This document shows positions 39,157 to 52,038 of a stretch of DNA of 64,000 nucleotides, piece after piece. This DNA is from Voacanga thouarsii (taxonomy: Eukaryota; Streptophyta; Magnoliopsida; Gentianales; Apocynaceae). Both the position numbers and the translations under genes were made by a program. Under the pieces are notes generated by a model. It searched no databases. It worked only from the letters and a program-made list of their open reading frames with translations, and had not been told where the DNA came from. The stretch spans positions 1,178,001 to 1,242,000 of the forward strand of contig JANUWF010001938.1 in the NCBI GenBank assembly GCA_026120185.1, given 5' to 3'. Position 1 is the stretch's first letter. The number at the start of each line of letters is the position of its first letter.

Positions 39157-40713
39157 TGGTTGTTTCTATTGTTCTGTTGCTGCACTGTTGATCTGAAATT
39201 TCCAAGTCCACATTCTTCTTACTCTACTACAATGCTACCTATGCAAAGAAACTCTCAATCAAAACTAATTCAAATCCATCTCTAAAGCTCATTAGTCATT
39301 ACTTCTTATTCCTGGTATATATAGGATAAATGTGTAATTATATGAGTTATCATTTTTATCTAAAAAATGTGTTTGACTTGTATTTTTTATACTCTACATA
39401 TAGAAATCGAGTTTTTAAGGGTTATCAATTCAAGATGTCAAAAGGGGCATCTCAAAATTTTTCTTGATGGAGAGTATCAACAATGTTAGCAAAGTAAGAA
39501 GATGTTTTAAGATCACAGCAACAACAGTTGCTTCAAAGAACATTGAGGTTGAAGTTGACAAGCTACTAGGTCTGACTTTAGGCCAAAAGGCAGGAGATGG
39601 TGGAGTCATCATGGTGAGTTTCTTAATGCTTATCTTGGTAATTTGATCGAGCATTGCATTTCTGATTTTGGTGGTAATTAGTTGAAAAATCGCTAATCAG
39701 GCTGTAGAAGATGGTGGGAAAGTTAGAAAGCTTGGCTTAAAAGTAGCTTCTCTATAAGCAAGTTCAATTTCATTACAACCTCTTCTCGACAATTTTTTCT
39801 TAATTTAGTGGGAAAGTTAGAACAAATGAAATCACACATTCTCTTATTTTTTATCTTTTGACAAATGATCCATTGTTACATCACGAGATTTAGTTCCCTT
39901 GTTTAGCTTCTTTAATATGGTAAAAGAAGTTTGGGCATGGAAGATACTGTCCAATGGTATAATTGTATCCTTATATTTGAACTTCTTTTCTACTGACGAA
40001 CAAATTGGCCATATTATTTTTATAATATTTTGTAGTATTGTTAAGTGTGAGATTTTTACAGCTAAAAATGAATTAGTATCAGATGAATGATGGTATTCTT
40101 GTTGCTATTATTTAATGTTTTTTTTTCTATTTTTGAGCTATTACAAAGAACTCCATATGGTTTACAGATAATAAATAAAGTATTGAGATTACTTTGAATC
40201 ATTCTTTTTTAATTTTGATACTTGACTATATTTATTTATTGTATAATTTTCAAGCTCTTTATGCACTGAAGCAGCTGAGGCATTTGGATAAACAACTCCA
40301 ATTATTGGTAATTGAAATTTGTCTTCCATATCCAGGAAAATCATAACACCAGCCTAAGAAAATGCCTACGAGGGATTTCCAATATTCATCATTTTTTGTT
40401 ACCTTTGCTAATAGACTAATTTGTTACTGTATGGTCATGCACGCATATGCTTGATACTTTTCATATTACTTTCTGCTAGTATATCTCAGATGCATATCTT
40501 GTTTATAAAATTAGAAATATGTTATGAGTGGGAGGTTAAAACATTCCTTGGTAAATTATATACAAATCGAACCAACCCAAATTGAACACAACCTAAACCG
40601 ACGGTTTGAAATTTTAAATAGTTTGGTTTGTATTTAAAATTTTCAAATCGAAATATTTGGGTTGGGTTAAAAAATAGAAAAAACCAAACCAACCCAACCC
40701 GTGAACAACCCTA
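38823..40713. mobile_element. hAT-like non-autonomous element, TSD GTGAAAAT, carrying genic-looking sequence
   Basis: GTGAAAAT at 38815-38822 and 40714-40721 fits an 8-bp hAT target duplication. The right end read inward is TAGGGTTGTTCACGGGTTGG; the left end TATGACTATTTAG is a decayed match. Subterminal AACCCAACCC-type motifs fill both ends. The matching position in the other repeat copy is uninterrupted (near 48545), giving an empty site. The interior has a (CT)n run and an exon-like stretch at 39464-39615 (KVRRCFKITATTVASKNIEV) followed by a plausible donor. I do not recognise its source. No transposase. Confidence 0.55.
39104..39152. repeat. (CT)n microsatellite
   Basis: About 48 bases of CT repeats inside the hAT-like element. 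Confidence 0.92.
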
Positions 40714-42009
40714 GTGAAAATCTGAACACAAAACATAGAACAAAAAAGAATAGAATTGATCAACCAATACTATATCTCCTACCACAAAAAAAAAAAAAAA
40801 AAGAACTCTAGTGGAAATTAGCAATTATTAGGACTCCAATTTCATTATAAATTAACACCCAAAAAACTAAAACCTAATAAGGAGAATTGAACAAATGAGA
40901 TAGTAAAATGTATGCACCGTTCTATGTTTCCTAACAAGAGCTCTAGAACAACAATGGAATCTAAAACCTAAATTAAAAAAACAAGACCAATTAATCATTG
41001 AATTTTAGTGACTCTAAAAAAAGGTAGATCTAATTTCTTTACTAGGTCATGAATTGTAGAAAGAATAATGGTGGATCACCCTTCCAAAGGTACAAAATCC
41101 TCACACTTTTATCTTTGATATTGTTCAGTAAGTGTTATAAGAATCTTTAAATAGATAAAATATCCTAAGCTAGTTAAGTTGCAAACCCTAACTATTAAGT
41201 GGCCCATAAATAAGTTTTGAGATCCTAAAACATAATACAAGTTGTGGAAATTAAAAGTACATCAAAGACAAATCAAACAAAATGAAACAAAAGCATAACA
41301 CGTGAGGCTGCAATGAGCATGGTTTTACCAGTTTTGTTCTAGTTGAAATTGCCTTCATGTATGGTTTCTTGCATGGGCAAAACTTCTGAAGTTGCACAAC
41401 TTTGTATTGTGTTGTATAGCTGTGCAACAAGTCGTGTATTCCTTGCAAATTCCTTGCCATATTTGTCTCCAATGATCTCAATGGCCTTTCCTTGATTTAC
41501 CTTGATCTTTCATGTGAATTGCCGACCACATTGGACTTCTTTTGGTCCTTATTTCATCATTTATTTCTTGACAAACTTCTTGACTATTGGTTTTAAGATT
41601 GAAAGTCTCCTTTAAACCGTTTGAATTTTGTGGTTCCTAAGGAACTATGAGTTGGGTCTTAGCCTTTCTTCTTCTTTTTCGGATAGTCCTTCTCCTTTAT
41701 GCTTGGGCTAATTCCTATCAAATCCTCTTTTTTTGAAAAGATTCATTTTCGAATCAACACTTACAATAGAATTCAAATAAAAGCTTTTGTGTGAAAGTAA
41801 AACCACAGGCTTATGATCCTCAATAACTTCTTTATTTCCACTCTTCATAACCAATAATCCACTTTCATTTTACCTTCACTTTCTTTCTTTTTCTCCCTCT
41901 CTTGTTTTTCACTCTCTTAATTTTGTGTCTCTTTTTACTCACTTTTATTCTTTTCCTTCTCTCTTATGATGTTTTTATCTCTAATCACCTTACTAAAGGG
42001 CAATAGAAG

Positions 42010-42095
42010 AAGGGTAAATTTTTTTTCCTCTTTGAATATTGCATAAGTGTTTCTCAATTTTTTTTCCTCTTTGAATATTGTATAAGTGTTTCTCC
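42010..42095. repeat. Tandem duplication, about 43 bp
   Basis: TTCCTCTTTGAATATTG occurs twice, each followed by ATAAGTGTTTCTC. A local direct duplication in repeat-derived DNA. Confidence 0.8.
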
Positions 42096-42129
42096 TTTTA
42101 TTGTGAACCATCTTTCTATCATATTGTCG

Positions 42130-43534
42130 CAGTCTCGAAGTCATACCTCAGTGTAGTTCGTTTGAAATACCAACTTTTGCCCATGAACTTCACTGTAGTA
42201 TTCGCTCAACGAATGATCACGAGACGCTCTACAGATTCACACAATGAACCTTACTCCCGACTAGGCTATGCTAGCGCCATCAGTAGGAGGTTTTTCTAGT
42301 GTTTGTTTTGTTATCTATGAACAAAGAAACGAGATGGAGAGAGAGAGATAGCTAGTCAGGCGGCTAGGGTTTTTTTTATAAAGAAAATCTAAATACGTCT
42401 AAGACTTTAAAATGTTTTAAAAGTCTTATTCTCAATCAACCTCTTTAGATATTACATCATGTCTTTTCCTTTAAATCAAATTCAAAATAGATACCGATAT
42501 CTTCTAAGATAATTTTTGGTAGTATGCTAATAACTCTATTAAGTAAGATACAAAGAATCTAGAAGCCTTTTAGATACATTGAACCTAGACGTCTAGTTAG
42601 ATATGATGAATCTGGACATATTTTCAGCTATATCGAATCTGATCACCAGAAAAATTAATTAAATTATTCACTTAATGTGTGATCCATGTAGGTTCATTTA
42701 ATACTGGTAGTATGCCCAATTACTTTTATATGTAACACATAAGTTATAAGTAGTTTTTAGTAAAACATTATAACCATCCAGGTTAAAATAAAGATCGGTG
42801 ATTTCTTTAAACTAAACCACAATATAATATTTAGTAATTTTGTCACATGATATTCTGATTAAGTATAAAGTATGGAATATGTCATCCTTATAAAGTTTGA
42901 TCAACTATTTCTTGACCTCCAAATAAAATGTTCAAACAAACTAGATCAATATCTCTAATTAATATATTTAAGCATGTCCATACATTTTAATAGTTTAACT
43001 CATCAAGGAGCTCATGAATAACTCTCTTTAAGATGAGAGGGACAAATTCCTTTATTTTTATTTACATTTCTCTCCCTAACTTATTCTATATCTAATGTTA
43101 GTCTTTTTTAAATATCTGATTAAAGATAACTTAAGACTATATTAAGATATAGAATCCACCAAGTACAAAACAATGATGAATTCATATCAAAGGACATATA
43201 ATATCACAATTTAGAAGAGTAGTACTTATGACATATTCCATGAAGTAGTTTCATTGGAGGTCATGTCTAATATAATGCTCCTTAACATTTATTTATATTT
43301 TGACTTGATATCCTATATATATATATATGACTAGTAAAACATAACCATCAAGTCATAAATATATTAATCTTAATTTGTTATTATTTTACCAATAATAATC
43401 AATTAAGATTTATTATCAAGTCACGTACTTGATGACCATAAGTAAAATACACTATTTATGAAAATAATTTCCTTGTATTAATGTAAACATACAAGTTGAC
43501 AAGTACAAATTGCTTAGGATATATCCCCAATAGT
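42130..43534 (-). mobile_element. Probable decayed Copia-type LTR fragment
   Basis: Read on the minus strand the segment begins TATTGGGGATATATCC, like the TGTTGGGAATATG start of Copia LTRs. It continues through long AT-rich sequence to a pyrimidine-rich leader-like part (about 42300-42370). I could not find matching target duplications, and the low-coordinate end is uncertain. Confidence 0.35.
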
Positions 43535-44177
43535 TTAGCTTAATTTGATTTAACACTCTTCACTTCTGTATATTCTCTTTTTTTACTTTTGTTAAATTAA
43601 GCTCATCCTCTTGCCTTTTCTAAACTCTTAATTTTCTTAATTAAGTTCTTCCCAATTCTCCCAAATTAGTTATACTAGTTAAAGTCAACTAAATTTCAAA
43701 AGATTAGCAAGATGGAATGTTCTAGAGGGAAAGTAAAAAAACTTGATAGATGGTAAAAGATGAGACTCAATCAAACAAGAGTTTCAAGTAAAAAGATGCC
43801 ACACAAACTCAATGAATCAAAGAAGGATATATATTCATCATAACAAGGCAAAGCACCACAAGGAATCAAAGAAACAAAAAGCACTAAGAAATATGATTCA
43901 AAAATAAAGAAAAATCAATTCAATTCTAAGTATATAAGGAGATTAGATTCTAGAACTACAACCCACCAACAACAAGTAATATCGCATGAAATTCTAAAAG
44001 AAGTGATATATGTAAGTTAAAAAACTCATATAAGGAAAATAGAGGCAATTAGCATCGCTTCAATCAATTGGTAAACGTCTAAGAGAGTTAATAAAATAAT
44101 GGAATTCAAGTATTAAGATGTTATCATAGTCCCAAAGAAATAATTTTGATAATCAATACTTCACTCAAGGTATTGAT

Positions 44178-47100
44178 TGTAACATCCCTCTCTTGTATAC
44201 TTTGATTGGTGACTACTTTATATAAAAAGAGTATTTGTATGAAGGCTCAAAACAAAAAATGATTAGTTTAATGAACTGAATGTTTTGGTGCAATAAAAAT
44301 ATTCAGGGACACAATTGAAATTTTGAGATTGTTCTACCTGTAATTTTGTACTTCAAATAATGACGACTTGGTATAGAGCAAGAATTTGGATATAAGTTCA
44401 GAACAAAAGTTGATCAGTATGATGAGACGAATATTCTTGTATAAATTAAGCTATCGGGGACAATATCGCAATTTGGAAAGAACTGAGAAGGAATTGAGAA
44501 TTTTGATTCGCACTATTGAATTAAGTAAAATTTATAGATTCCATTGTTGGGAAAAAAAAAATTTCGATACGGACCGAAATTACAGTTATTTTTTGAGAAA
44601 AATTTTAAAGTGCGATTGACATTGAATCAAGCGGCCAAATATGATTGGTAGATGAAAATAAGTGCCAAAATATTATTGGATGAGTGAACTATTTATGAGA
44701 TTGTTAAATTATAAAAACTTATTGAATAAGCTTAAGAATTTGCTATTTAAATTAAATTAACCAACAGGAAATTAGCTTTAAATGGATAGCCCACAGTGGT
44801 TGACTTTGTGACCAATTTTGGTCACAATTTGGACCAAGAGAATGGCGGTGGAAGTTGACAGTTGAAGAAAAACGGGCAGCAAGAATAAGAAGGAAGAAGG
44901 AAAGAAAAAGAATGGAAAAAGGAGAAATAGCTAAAAAAAAAAAGGAAAAAGGAGAGAGAAAGACATTTTCAAATAAGGAGAAGAAGAACTTGGAGCTTTT
45001 CAAGCTTGGAGAATTCAACAAACAAGGTAAGAGCTTGTTTTTCATGAATTAAAATTGTAGAATAAATTGCAAGGATTATTTTGGTAGTAATTTTGTTGGG
45101 AAATTCATGAGAATTATGAAAAATATTTGGAAACATCTATGATTTTGGGGTTGTTGTGTGTGTCGGCAGCTTTGAGAGGATATGTGCTATGTTTTAAATT
45201 ATGTATAAAGGTGTTTTGATGGTGTTTTAATTGATAGTTTATGGCTGCACAAGAAGGTGTAAGAAATGGAAAGGAAAAATAATTTAATTGTTGAAGAAAA
45301 TGGAATATTATTGTTATTATTCAAAGCTGTTTGTTTTGTTGTTGTTTAAATATGAAAGGTACTGATTGTGCATGACTAGAATCAAGAAGGATTATGTGAT
45401 GTTTAGATGATAAACAAAGGCTTGCAATGATTAAACGACATATATATTGTATAGGAAAGAAAAGAGAATGGATTATGTGAAAAAAGGATACAAAAACATA
45501 AATTATGTTTTGAAGAATTTCCAAGCAGCTTTGAAGAACGAATAAACTGTATAAATTGGCTTATTGATCTAGAACCCCATGACCTGAAATTTTTAGCTAA
45601 ATATCTTAGGAATATTTTGGCACCAATTTGAGGGTATTTGGACTTGTGAATAGAAAGATACGATAAAAATACCAAAGGCTGCCAAAATAGTGACGGATTG
45701 AAATGCTGGAATTTTGTGATTAAAACTGAACAAAATGGAATAAGTAGTTGATATTCCATGAGTTGAAACTTGTAAAGGAATCTCTTGAGGTTATTTTGAA
45801 ACTAGTATGACATCATTTGGACATGTGGATTCAAAGTTATGAGCAAAACAAGATGATATGTCAAAGCTGGAAATTGCAAACTTTTCATTAAAGAACAAAT
45901 AGATTCATGAAGTGATTTTATTTATATTCATGGATGAATGAGAAGTTAATTGGGTATATGAAGACCTTATATTCTTGTGAAGAAGAGGAAATAGAGAAAT
46001 AGATTACAAGCGTGCAAGGATTATATTTCATTTCAAGTATGGAATGAAATAGGAAACAAAGTGATATCCTTAGATGACTATATATTTGGCCTTATGTACA
46101 TTGTCGTCGACAAGTATAGAATACTAAATGCGTTATGAATGATTATTATTGTAGGCCGTTCATTGTTAAATATTGGTGACGACTTAGCGAATATTTATCT
46201 TGTTGAGCGATAAGCTATTCGAGGTAAGTCCCTATATCCACGCAATGTTTTCAATAAAACTCTTTTATGAGAAAAATATCATAAAGCATACTAGTTTATT
46301 TTATTGAAAATATTATGAATCATTTGGAAGTATAATGATTATGTACTATTTAAGCATACTTTATTTTGATAAGTCATACCCATATGAAATAATTTGGAAA
46401 CCCTGTATGAATTTCATTAAGCAACTTATTATTGCATTTCTTGCGTAAAGGTTGCAAAAGTCATAGCATGAGAATATGATTTTATGAAATATCAAAACAG
46501 GCCCAAATTATATGTATTCATATTCAAAGTCATTTCGGGAAAGAAAATATCTTCAGAATGGAAATGTTTTGGAATTGATTGGGCTGTGGAAATGTTGAGA
46601 CATCACGATAATCTTTAATGTGATGTGATCCTTGAGTACTCAAATGAACTTATACTTGAAGGATTGACAGTGAACAGAGCATGCGTATGGGATGAACAAA
46701 AAATTGAAGAAAAACATTAAACATGACATGACAGCAGCATGGACGCATAAAAAACGTACCTCTTGAAGCCTTAAGCCTTGAAGAACAAGGTTGAATCAAT
46801 CGAAGCTCAAGAACAGCTTCTTTCTTATCCCGTGAATAGAAGCTTTAGTGCAACATATTCCGGTTCTTATTAAAAAATATTCGATATGTTCACCAGAAAA
46901 CTAGTCTAAGAGGGCATATTCCTAACAATACTAACTTACATGGGTTTGAGAATGGAGTCCAGTTGGTGGCCACCTCCAGACTGTGGTCTCTTATTTCATG
47001 GGGTACTAGTATTTGATATTTAGTTATCCTTAACTAGCACCCGTTATCCAAAGTGGAAATGGAGGGATGGGCATAAGACACCCTAGCCAGTGTGGCATAT

Positions 47101-47817
47101 CATGACGATGGTTATTATATGTTTAATCACAGTGTACGCACTGGGTTATTTATACTAATTAATAACGTGAGATTATAAATCCTATACGGGCCAGTATAGC
47201 AATATCGGTTAGAATAATATTCCTTCCAAATGAGATAGCAATGCAGAATTTTATATAATTAAATATATTTTGAAAATACGGAATGAATTTTGATTAGAAG
47301 CCCAAAACTGATTATTCACCATGTTATGAAGTTGAGAATCTATTTTCCCGAAGAAAAGAGCTATACTTCAATGATTTTATTATAAATTATTTTCAACAAG
47401 AGATAATGATTTCTATTCACCGTTCCAACAATTTTAATCATGCATCACAACTACAGTATTATTAAAACTACTCATAGCACACTATGGGACTTACTGAGAT
47501 ATATTATATCTCACGCAAGTTTTATTTATACTTTTTAGGCAGACTTTTGTAAATACCTGGATTTGTATAGAGGTAAGACCTGAAGAAGTTAGTTAATGTA
47601 TTTTGAACTTTTCTGTGTTATTAATATTCGGGTTTTAGATCCAAGAGACTTTGTAGCTACAGTTTGTACAAGTAAATATTCAGAATATACGATATAATTT
47701 CTTTTGGAGTTATTAAGTCTTTGCGTTTGTTATTTATTAAATTGTACCATTATAAAGACACATTGTCATTATGATGGGGCGACATTCGCAACTATTCAGG
47801 CATTGTAGGGTGTTACA
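44178..47817 (+). mobile_element. Long solo LTR (3.6 kb including a nested insertion), Gypsy-type ends
   Basis: Starts TGTAACATCCCTCTC and ends GTAGGGTGTTACA, near-perfect inverted termini. Flanks are TTGAT (44173-44177) and TTGAA (47818-47822), a target duplication with one change. It contains a purine-rich leader-like stretch (44850-45000), no pol domain, and a nested 271-bp LTR at 46657-46927. Its unnested length of about 3.4 kb fits Gypsy families with long LTRs. Confidence 0.75.
46657..46927 (-). mobile_element. 271-bp LTR derivative, TSD ATACT, nested in the long LTR
   Basis: On the minus strand it starts TGTTAGGAATATGCCCTC and ends CAATCCTTCA. It is flanked by ATACT at 46652-46656 and 46928-46932. 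It shares its first about 50 bases and last about 150 bases with the 2.1-kb solo LTR at 33281-35398 and lacks the middle. Confidence 0.8.
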
Positions 47818-48755
47818 TTGAAAACTCAAGGAATTCAAAGATATAAATAGACAAAATAGAACGATTCCAAGATAGACTAAATATAGATAAGAACACAAGA
47901 GATTAATTTTCTGGTAGTAACAAGAAAGATATATCTCACAAAGAACTTGTCACTAAGCAAGGAAATTGTAGGATCTTAATAGTGAAAGTATTCAAAGGCT
48001 CATAAATATATTCTCAAGACATAAGACATAATATCAAATACTTACTGTGCAAATTTCGTACTCCAATATAGCTGAACAAATTCAACCTTGTTTCAATTCA
48101 AATTCATAAAATTCTTTTACCAAATGATTTTCCAAACATCAACCCACATATAAGCTCAATATTATAGAAAGTATATAGCAAAATTTGAAATCTATTTACC
48201 TCAAAAATAGCAAGAAAAAATAGTATCAAATTTCAAATTTTTTGATGAAATTGTTCTTGATAAAATTTGTCTTTCTTCCCAAGGAAATTTGCCTTAATTG
48301 GACTTCAATACATAACCACCCTTGATATCATTTTATGCAAGCACAAAAGTGTCTCAAATTAGCTCTAAAACGAGGAGCAAAATACAAAAAAACTGAATTA
48401 GAAATTAAGCAAAAAATAGAGAAAATTTGCCACAAGAATGTTCAACACAAAGATTTCAATTGAAGCCCACAAACCCACAAATTTACCCCTCAATTAACTT
48501 GCAATTAGATGAAGAATTTAACCTAAATCTTTGACAAAATAAGCTCTGAAAATCTAAGTGCAAAACAAAGAACAAAAAGAATAGAATTGGTCACCCAATC
48601 CTCTATCTCCTTCTACAAAAGAAGACTTATAGATAAATTTAGCAAATAGGATCCTAATTTCAATAGAGATTGGCCAACTACATTAACAGCCAAGAATCCA
48701 GAACCTAACAAGAGAAATTGAACTAATAGTATAGGGAAATGTAGGCATCCTTACA

Positions 48756-51700
48756 TAGCAATGACACCTGGGCCGGGCCCGGGGACCGGCCCGCGTGGTG
48801 TGCAGGTTGGTCCCAGAGGAGGGCGGTCCGGTCCAAGCCGATCCCTGGGCCAGAAGTCCTGGGACCAGCACGGCCCGAGCCCTTGGCCCGTGGGCTTATT
48901 CTTTTTTTTTTCCTACTTAATTCGATTAAAAATTTTGATATTCAACTGTTTTGTAATTGTTTTATTGTTACTTAAATAACACAATTTATTAAAATTATAA
49001 AAAAGTCATCTTGAAGTGGTGTAGGGTTTGGCTTGGACCCCTATCTGTTTTATTAATTAATAAAATAAAGATTAAATAAGAGGGGGACTTGATATCTAAA
49101 CCTCTTAAAAATATTACATTGATTAAAATTTAAGAATAGAATAAATATCTTTAAAAAAATAAATATATAATATTACTTATCTTAAATTATTAATCTCAAT
49201 AATATTAAACTAACTACTTGGTTCACCCCATTTAATATCTAAGTCATCATCAATAATCCACAAATTAGCCGTCCTATCTTCGGTTGCAAACCAACTACTA
49301 CAACACATTAACATCTCTAGAGTTTGAGGAGTCAATCGAGATCTTCTTTCATCAATTGTTCGAGCGCTCTCACTGAAGACCCTTTCCGATGGCATTGTAG
49401 AGACTAGTGGTGTCAAAAGATCACGTGCCATTTTAGATAAAATGGGGTATTGACTTACATGAGTCTTCCACCAACCACAAATATCAAAATTTTGATCTTC
49501 ACTTTCTACCAAGGGTTACATCTCATAAATTGCCATCTTGTTGTAGGTGGTAGACGATCTTTTTTTACGTTTCATAATACCTCATGAATTAAATATTGAT
49601 GAAATTGAAAAGGTAGATTTTCATGAAGGTTGAAAGTAACTGCTAGATGATGATGAAGCTTGCCTACTTAAACTAGGAGAACTAGAACAAGAAGACTCAA
49701 ACCCATACAAATTACACATATCAGATAGAGTTTTAGCCATTTTATCTTTTATATCTTTTATCATACATTACCTAAGTGTTTGAGATTCATCAAAATCTAA
49801 TGTTTCATATAAATATTCAATAATACTATGAAATCTAACCGTTTTTACTCGAAGATCCATACACAATGCCATACAATATAAAATAAGAATATCTTCATAA
49901 TATTTTTTATATTTTTCAAACATACTTCTCATAAAATAACCATATTGGGAATGATCCATATACTCGCCAAAAATATGTACTACCTTAGTAAGTGTTGGAA
50001 GAATATGATGAGTAGTGGGATAATACGATCCCGATAAAAGTTCAGTGGTTTCTTTAAAAGTAAATAAAAATGTTGAAAGTGTAGTACAATTTTCAAAATG
50101 AATTTCAGTTAGTGGAGGTTGAAAATTATTACTATTACAAAATTCAATAAGTTGGTTTTGAAAAGGTATAACACTTTCAAACATATCTAAACTTAAGTTC
50201 CATAATCTAAATTTTTTAAAAGATACTCATTGTTCTCGGCATAATGCCTTAAAATTTTGTTGCCTAGTTGGGGAGATTTTAATAAATAAAACAATATTTC
50301 TAATTATATTAACAATATCATCAACATATTTATATCCTTTATTAACACACAAATTAAGTATATGACAAGCATACCTAGTATGAAATAAAATATCATCTAA
50401 CATAGGATTCGTAGTATTTTTCAAAATTGTTATGACGGAATCATTATTTGAAGCATTATTTAAAGAAATAGAAATAATTTTATTTAAAATCCTATATTTA
50501 CGACATGTTTGAGTAATCATTCTAGCTATACTACTACCTACATGAGGATATTCAAATAATTTAAAACAAATAATTCTTTTTTGTACTAACCAATCCTGAT
50601 CTATTCAATGACATGTAATGCACAAATAAGACTCATTAGTAATTGCAGTCCAACCATCACAAGTAAGAGCAAATTTCCAATTACAAGAATCAAATATAGC
50701 AATTAGATACTCTTTCATTTCTTTATATATCTTTATTATATTATTTTTTAACGTTGTTCTAGGAATTCTTTTCCATACTGGTTGACAATTATTTTGCATA
50801 TATTATTCATAATGTGAATTTTCTACAAAATTAAAAGGTAATTTAGTTTGAACAATCATTTTAGCAAATCCACTTTTATTTTTTCTATGATCATATTGAA
50901 AATTACCAATAATTTGACCACTTGTAGTACATATTTGTTATTGTTTAAGTAAGTCTTCTAACCAATCATTATGTGACATTTTCATATGTAGAACTAATGT
51001 TCCCGTTCCTCCTCCCTTCTTATGTGCATATACCACCCTACAAATTTTATATTTATATGTTACCCTATCATTATCATTATCATTTTCAAAAAGATTTCAA
51101 ATTATAGATGTTTTTGCTTTAGCTATAACATCCGCTGTTTCAACATCATCCTCACCTATATTAGATTCGTTATGATTAATTGTTGGAGTTGATTGTGAAA
51201 CACTAACGCTAGGCCTACTAGGACCTCATCTTCATTACTTATTTTATTATTTATTAAATTTAAGGCTGGATCTATATTAAAATCAAAATGTGCAGATGAT
51301 TGTGATGAAGAAAAATGATGATATTGATTTGGATTCATTATTTCTTAAAAAAAAAAGCAATCAAAATTCAAATAAAAGTTCAAAAAAATAAAGTATTAAC
51401 AAATAATGAAACAAGAGAATTGAAAAATATAAATAACAAATTAACTTAAAAATTAAACAGATAACTAAAATAAATAAACAATTAATATAGCTAAAAAATA
51501 AGAATGTAAGATTAAGAAATACTAACTCGCTAATGACCAAGAATAACAATACTTTGTGGAGCTTTTTACTTCTTGTATCCACTATTCCGCTACACAATAA
51601 TTTTCTAAAATATGAAGATTTTCTTGAAGAATTGAAAAAGTATAACATAAAAATAAATTATATTCTTATACTTTTTGTAGAGAAAATGAAAAAATTTGAG

Positions 51701-52038
51701 GATTATGAAAAAAAGATGAATGAAAATAAGAGAATTTGAGAGAATTGGAGAGAGTTTGATGAGTTTTTGGTTGAATTGAGGGGTATTTATAGAGTTTTTG
51801 GGATTAGAATAGAGAACATAACCGTTAGGGACTAAAATATATATATATAAAATATTTCAGTCGTTTTTTAGGCTGAAATGCAATAAAAAAATGAACGGCT
51901 CTCTCGTGTGGGTTAGGGGTTTCTACCCTTGGCCCGGATCTAACCAGGACCTATGACCGACCCTATACCCGACCCGGTATACAGTATCGGTTCAACCTTC
52001 GAGCTAGGCCCGACACGCCGGCCCACTGGCCATTGCTA
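48756..52038 (-). mobile_element. hAT DNA transposon with broken transposase, TSD YCCTTACA
   Basis: 3.28 kb. The left end TAGCAATGACACCTGGGCCGG and the right end read inward, TAGCAATGGCCAGTGGGCCGG, are imperfect terminal inverted repeats. TCCTTACA (48748-48755) and CCCTTACA (52039-52046) are 8-bp target copies with one mismatch. The first about 140 and last about 130 bases are strikingly GC-rich with GGCCCG-type subterminal motifs, in an otherwise AT-rich element. The transposase remnant is on the minus strand. Confidence 0.85.
49210..51338 (-). pseudogene. hAT transposase pseudogene
   Basis: Minus-strand fragments in order: N-terminal part starting MNPNQYHHF (51156-51338), a BED-finger-like zone with damage (50800-51150), RNase H-fold parts with FALTCDGWTAITNESYLCIT (50605-50799) and SLNNASNNDSVI (50227-50520), a helical middle (49768-50184), and the C-terminal hAT dimerisation region YPILSKMARDLL, STMPSERVFSES and DERRSRLTPQTLEMLM (49210-49512). 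The usual HWID Trp is a TGA stop near 50606, and further stops or shifts separate the other pieces. It cannot give a full-length transposase. Confidence 0.85.

Larger units (their letters stand above)
38590..41665. repeat. Dispersed repeat, copy A (interrupted by an hAT-like insertion)
   Basis: Sequence left and right of 38823-40713 matches 48330-52550 in the same orientation. Examples are the shared ACAAACCCACGAATTTACCCC and TTCCTTGATTTACC-like stretches near 38720 and 41490. Similarity is moderate, so the copies are old. The minus strand has leader-like features, so these may be LTRs or edges of an old retroelement. No coding domain is recognised. Confidence 0.65.

Noticed and set aside
44855..45052. 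Lys/Glu-rich short frame
   Set aside because: Low-complexity purine-rich stretch within a long LTR.
48761..48979. Gly/Pro-rich frame in the GC-rich hAT end
   Set aside because: It is a repetitive subterminal region of the transposon, not a gene.
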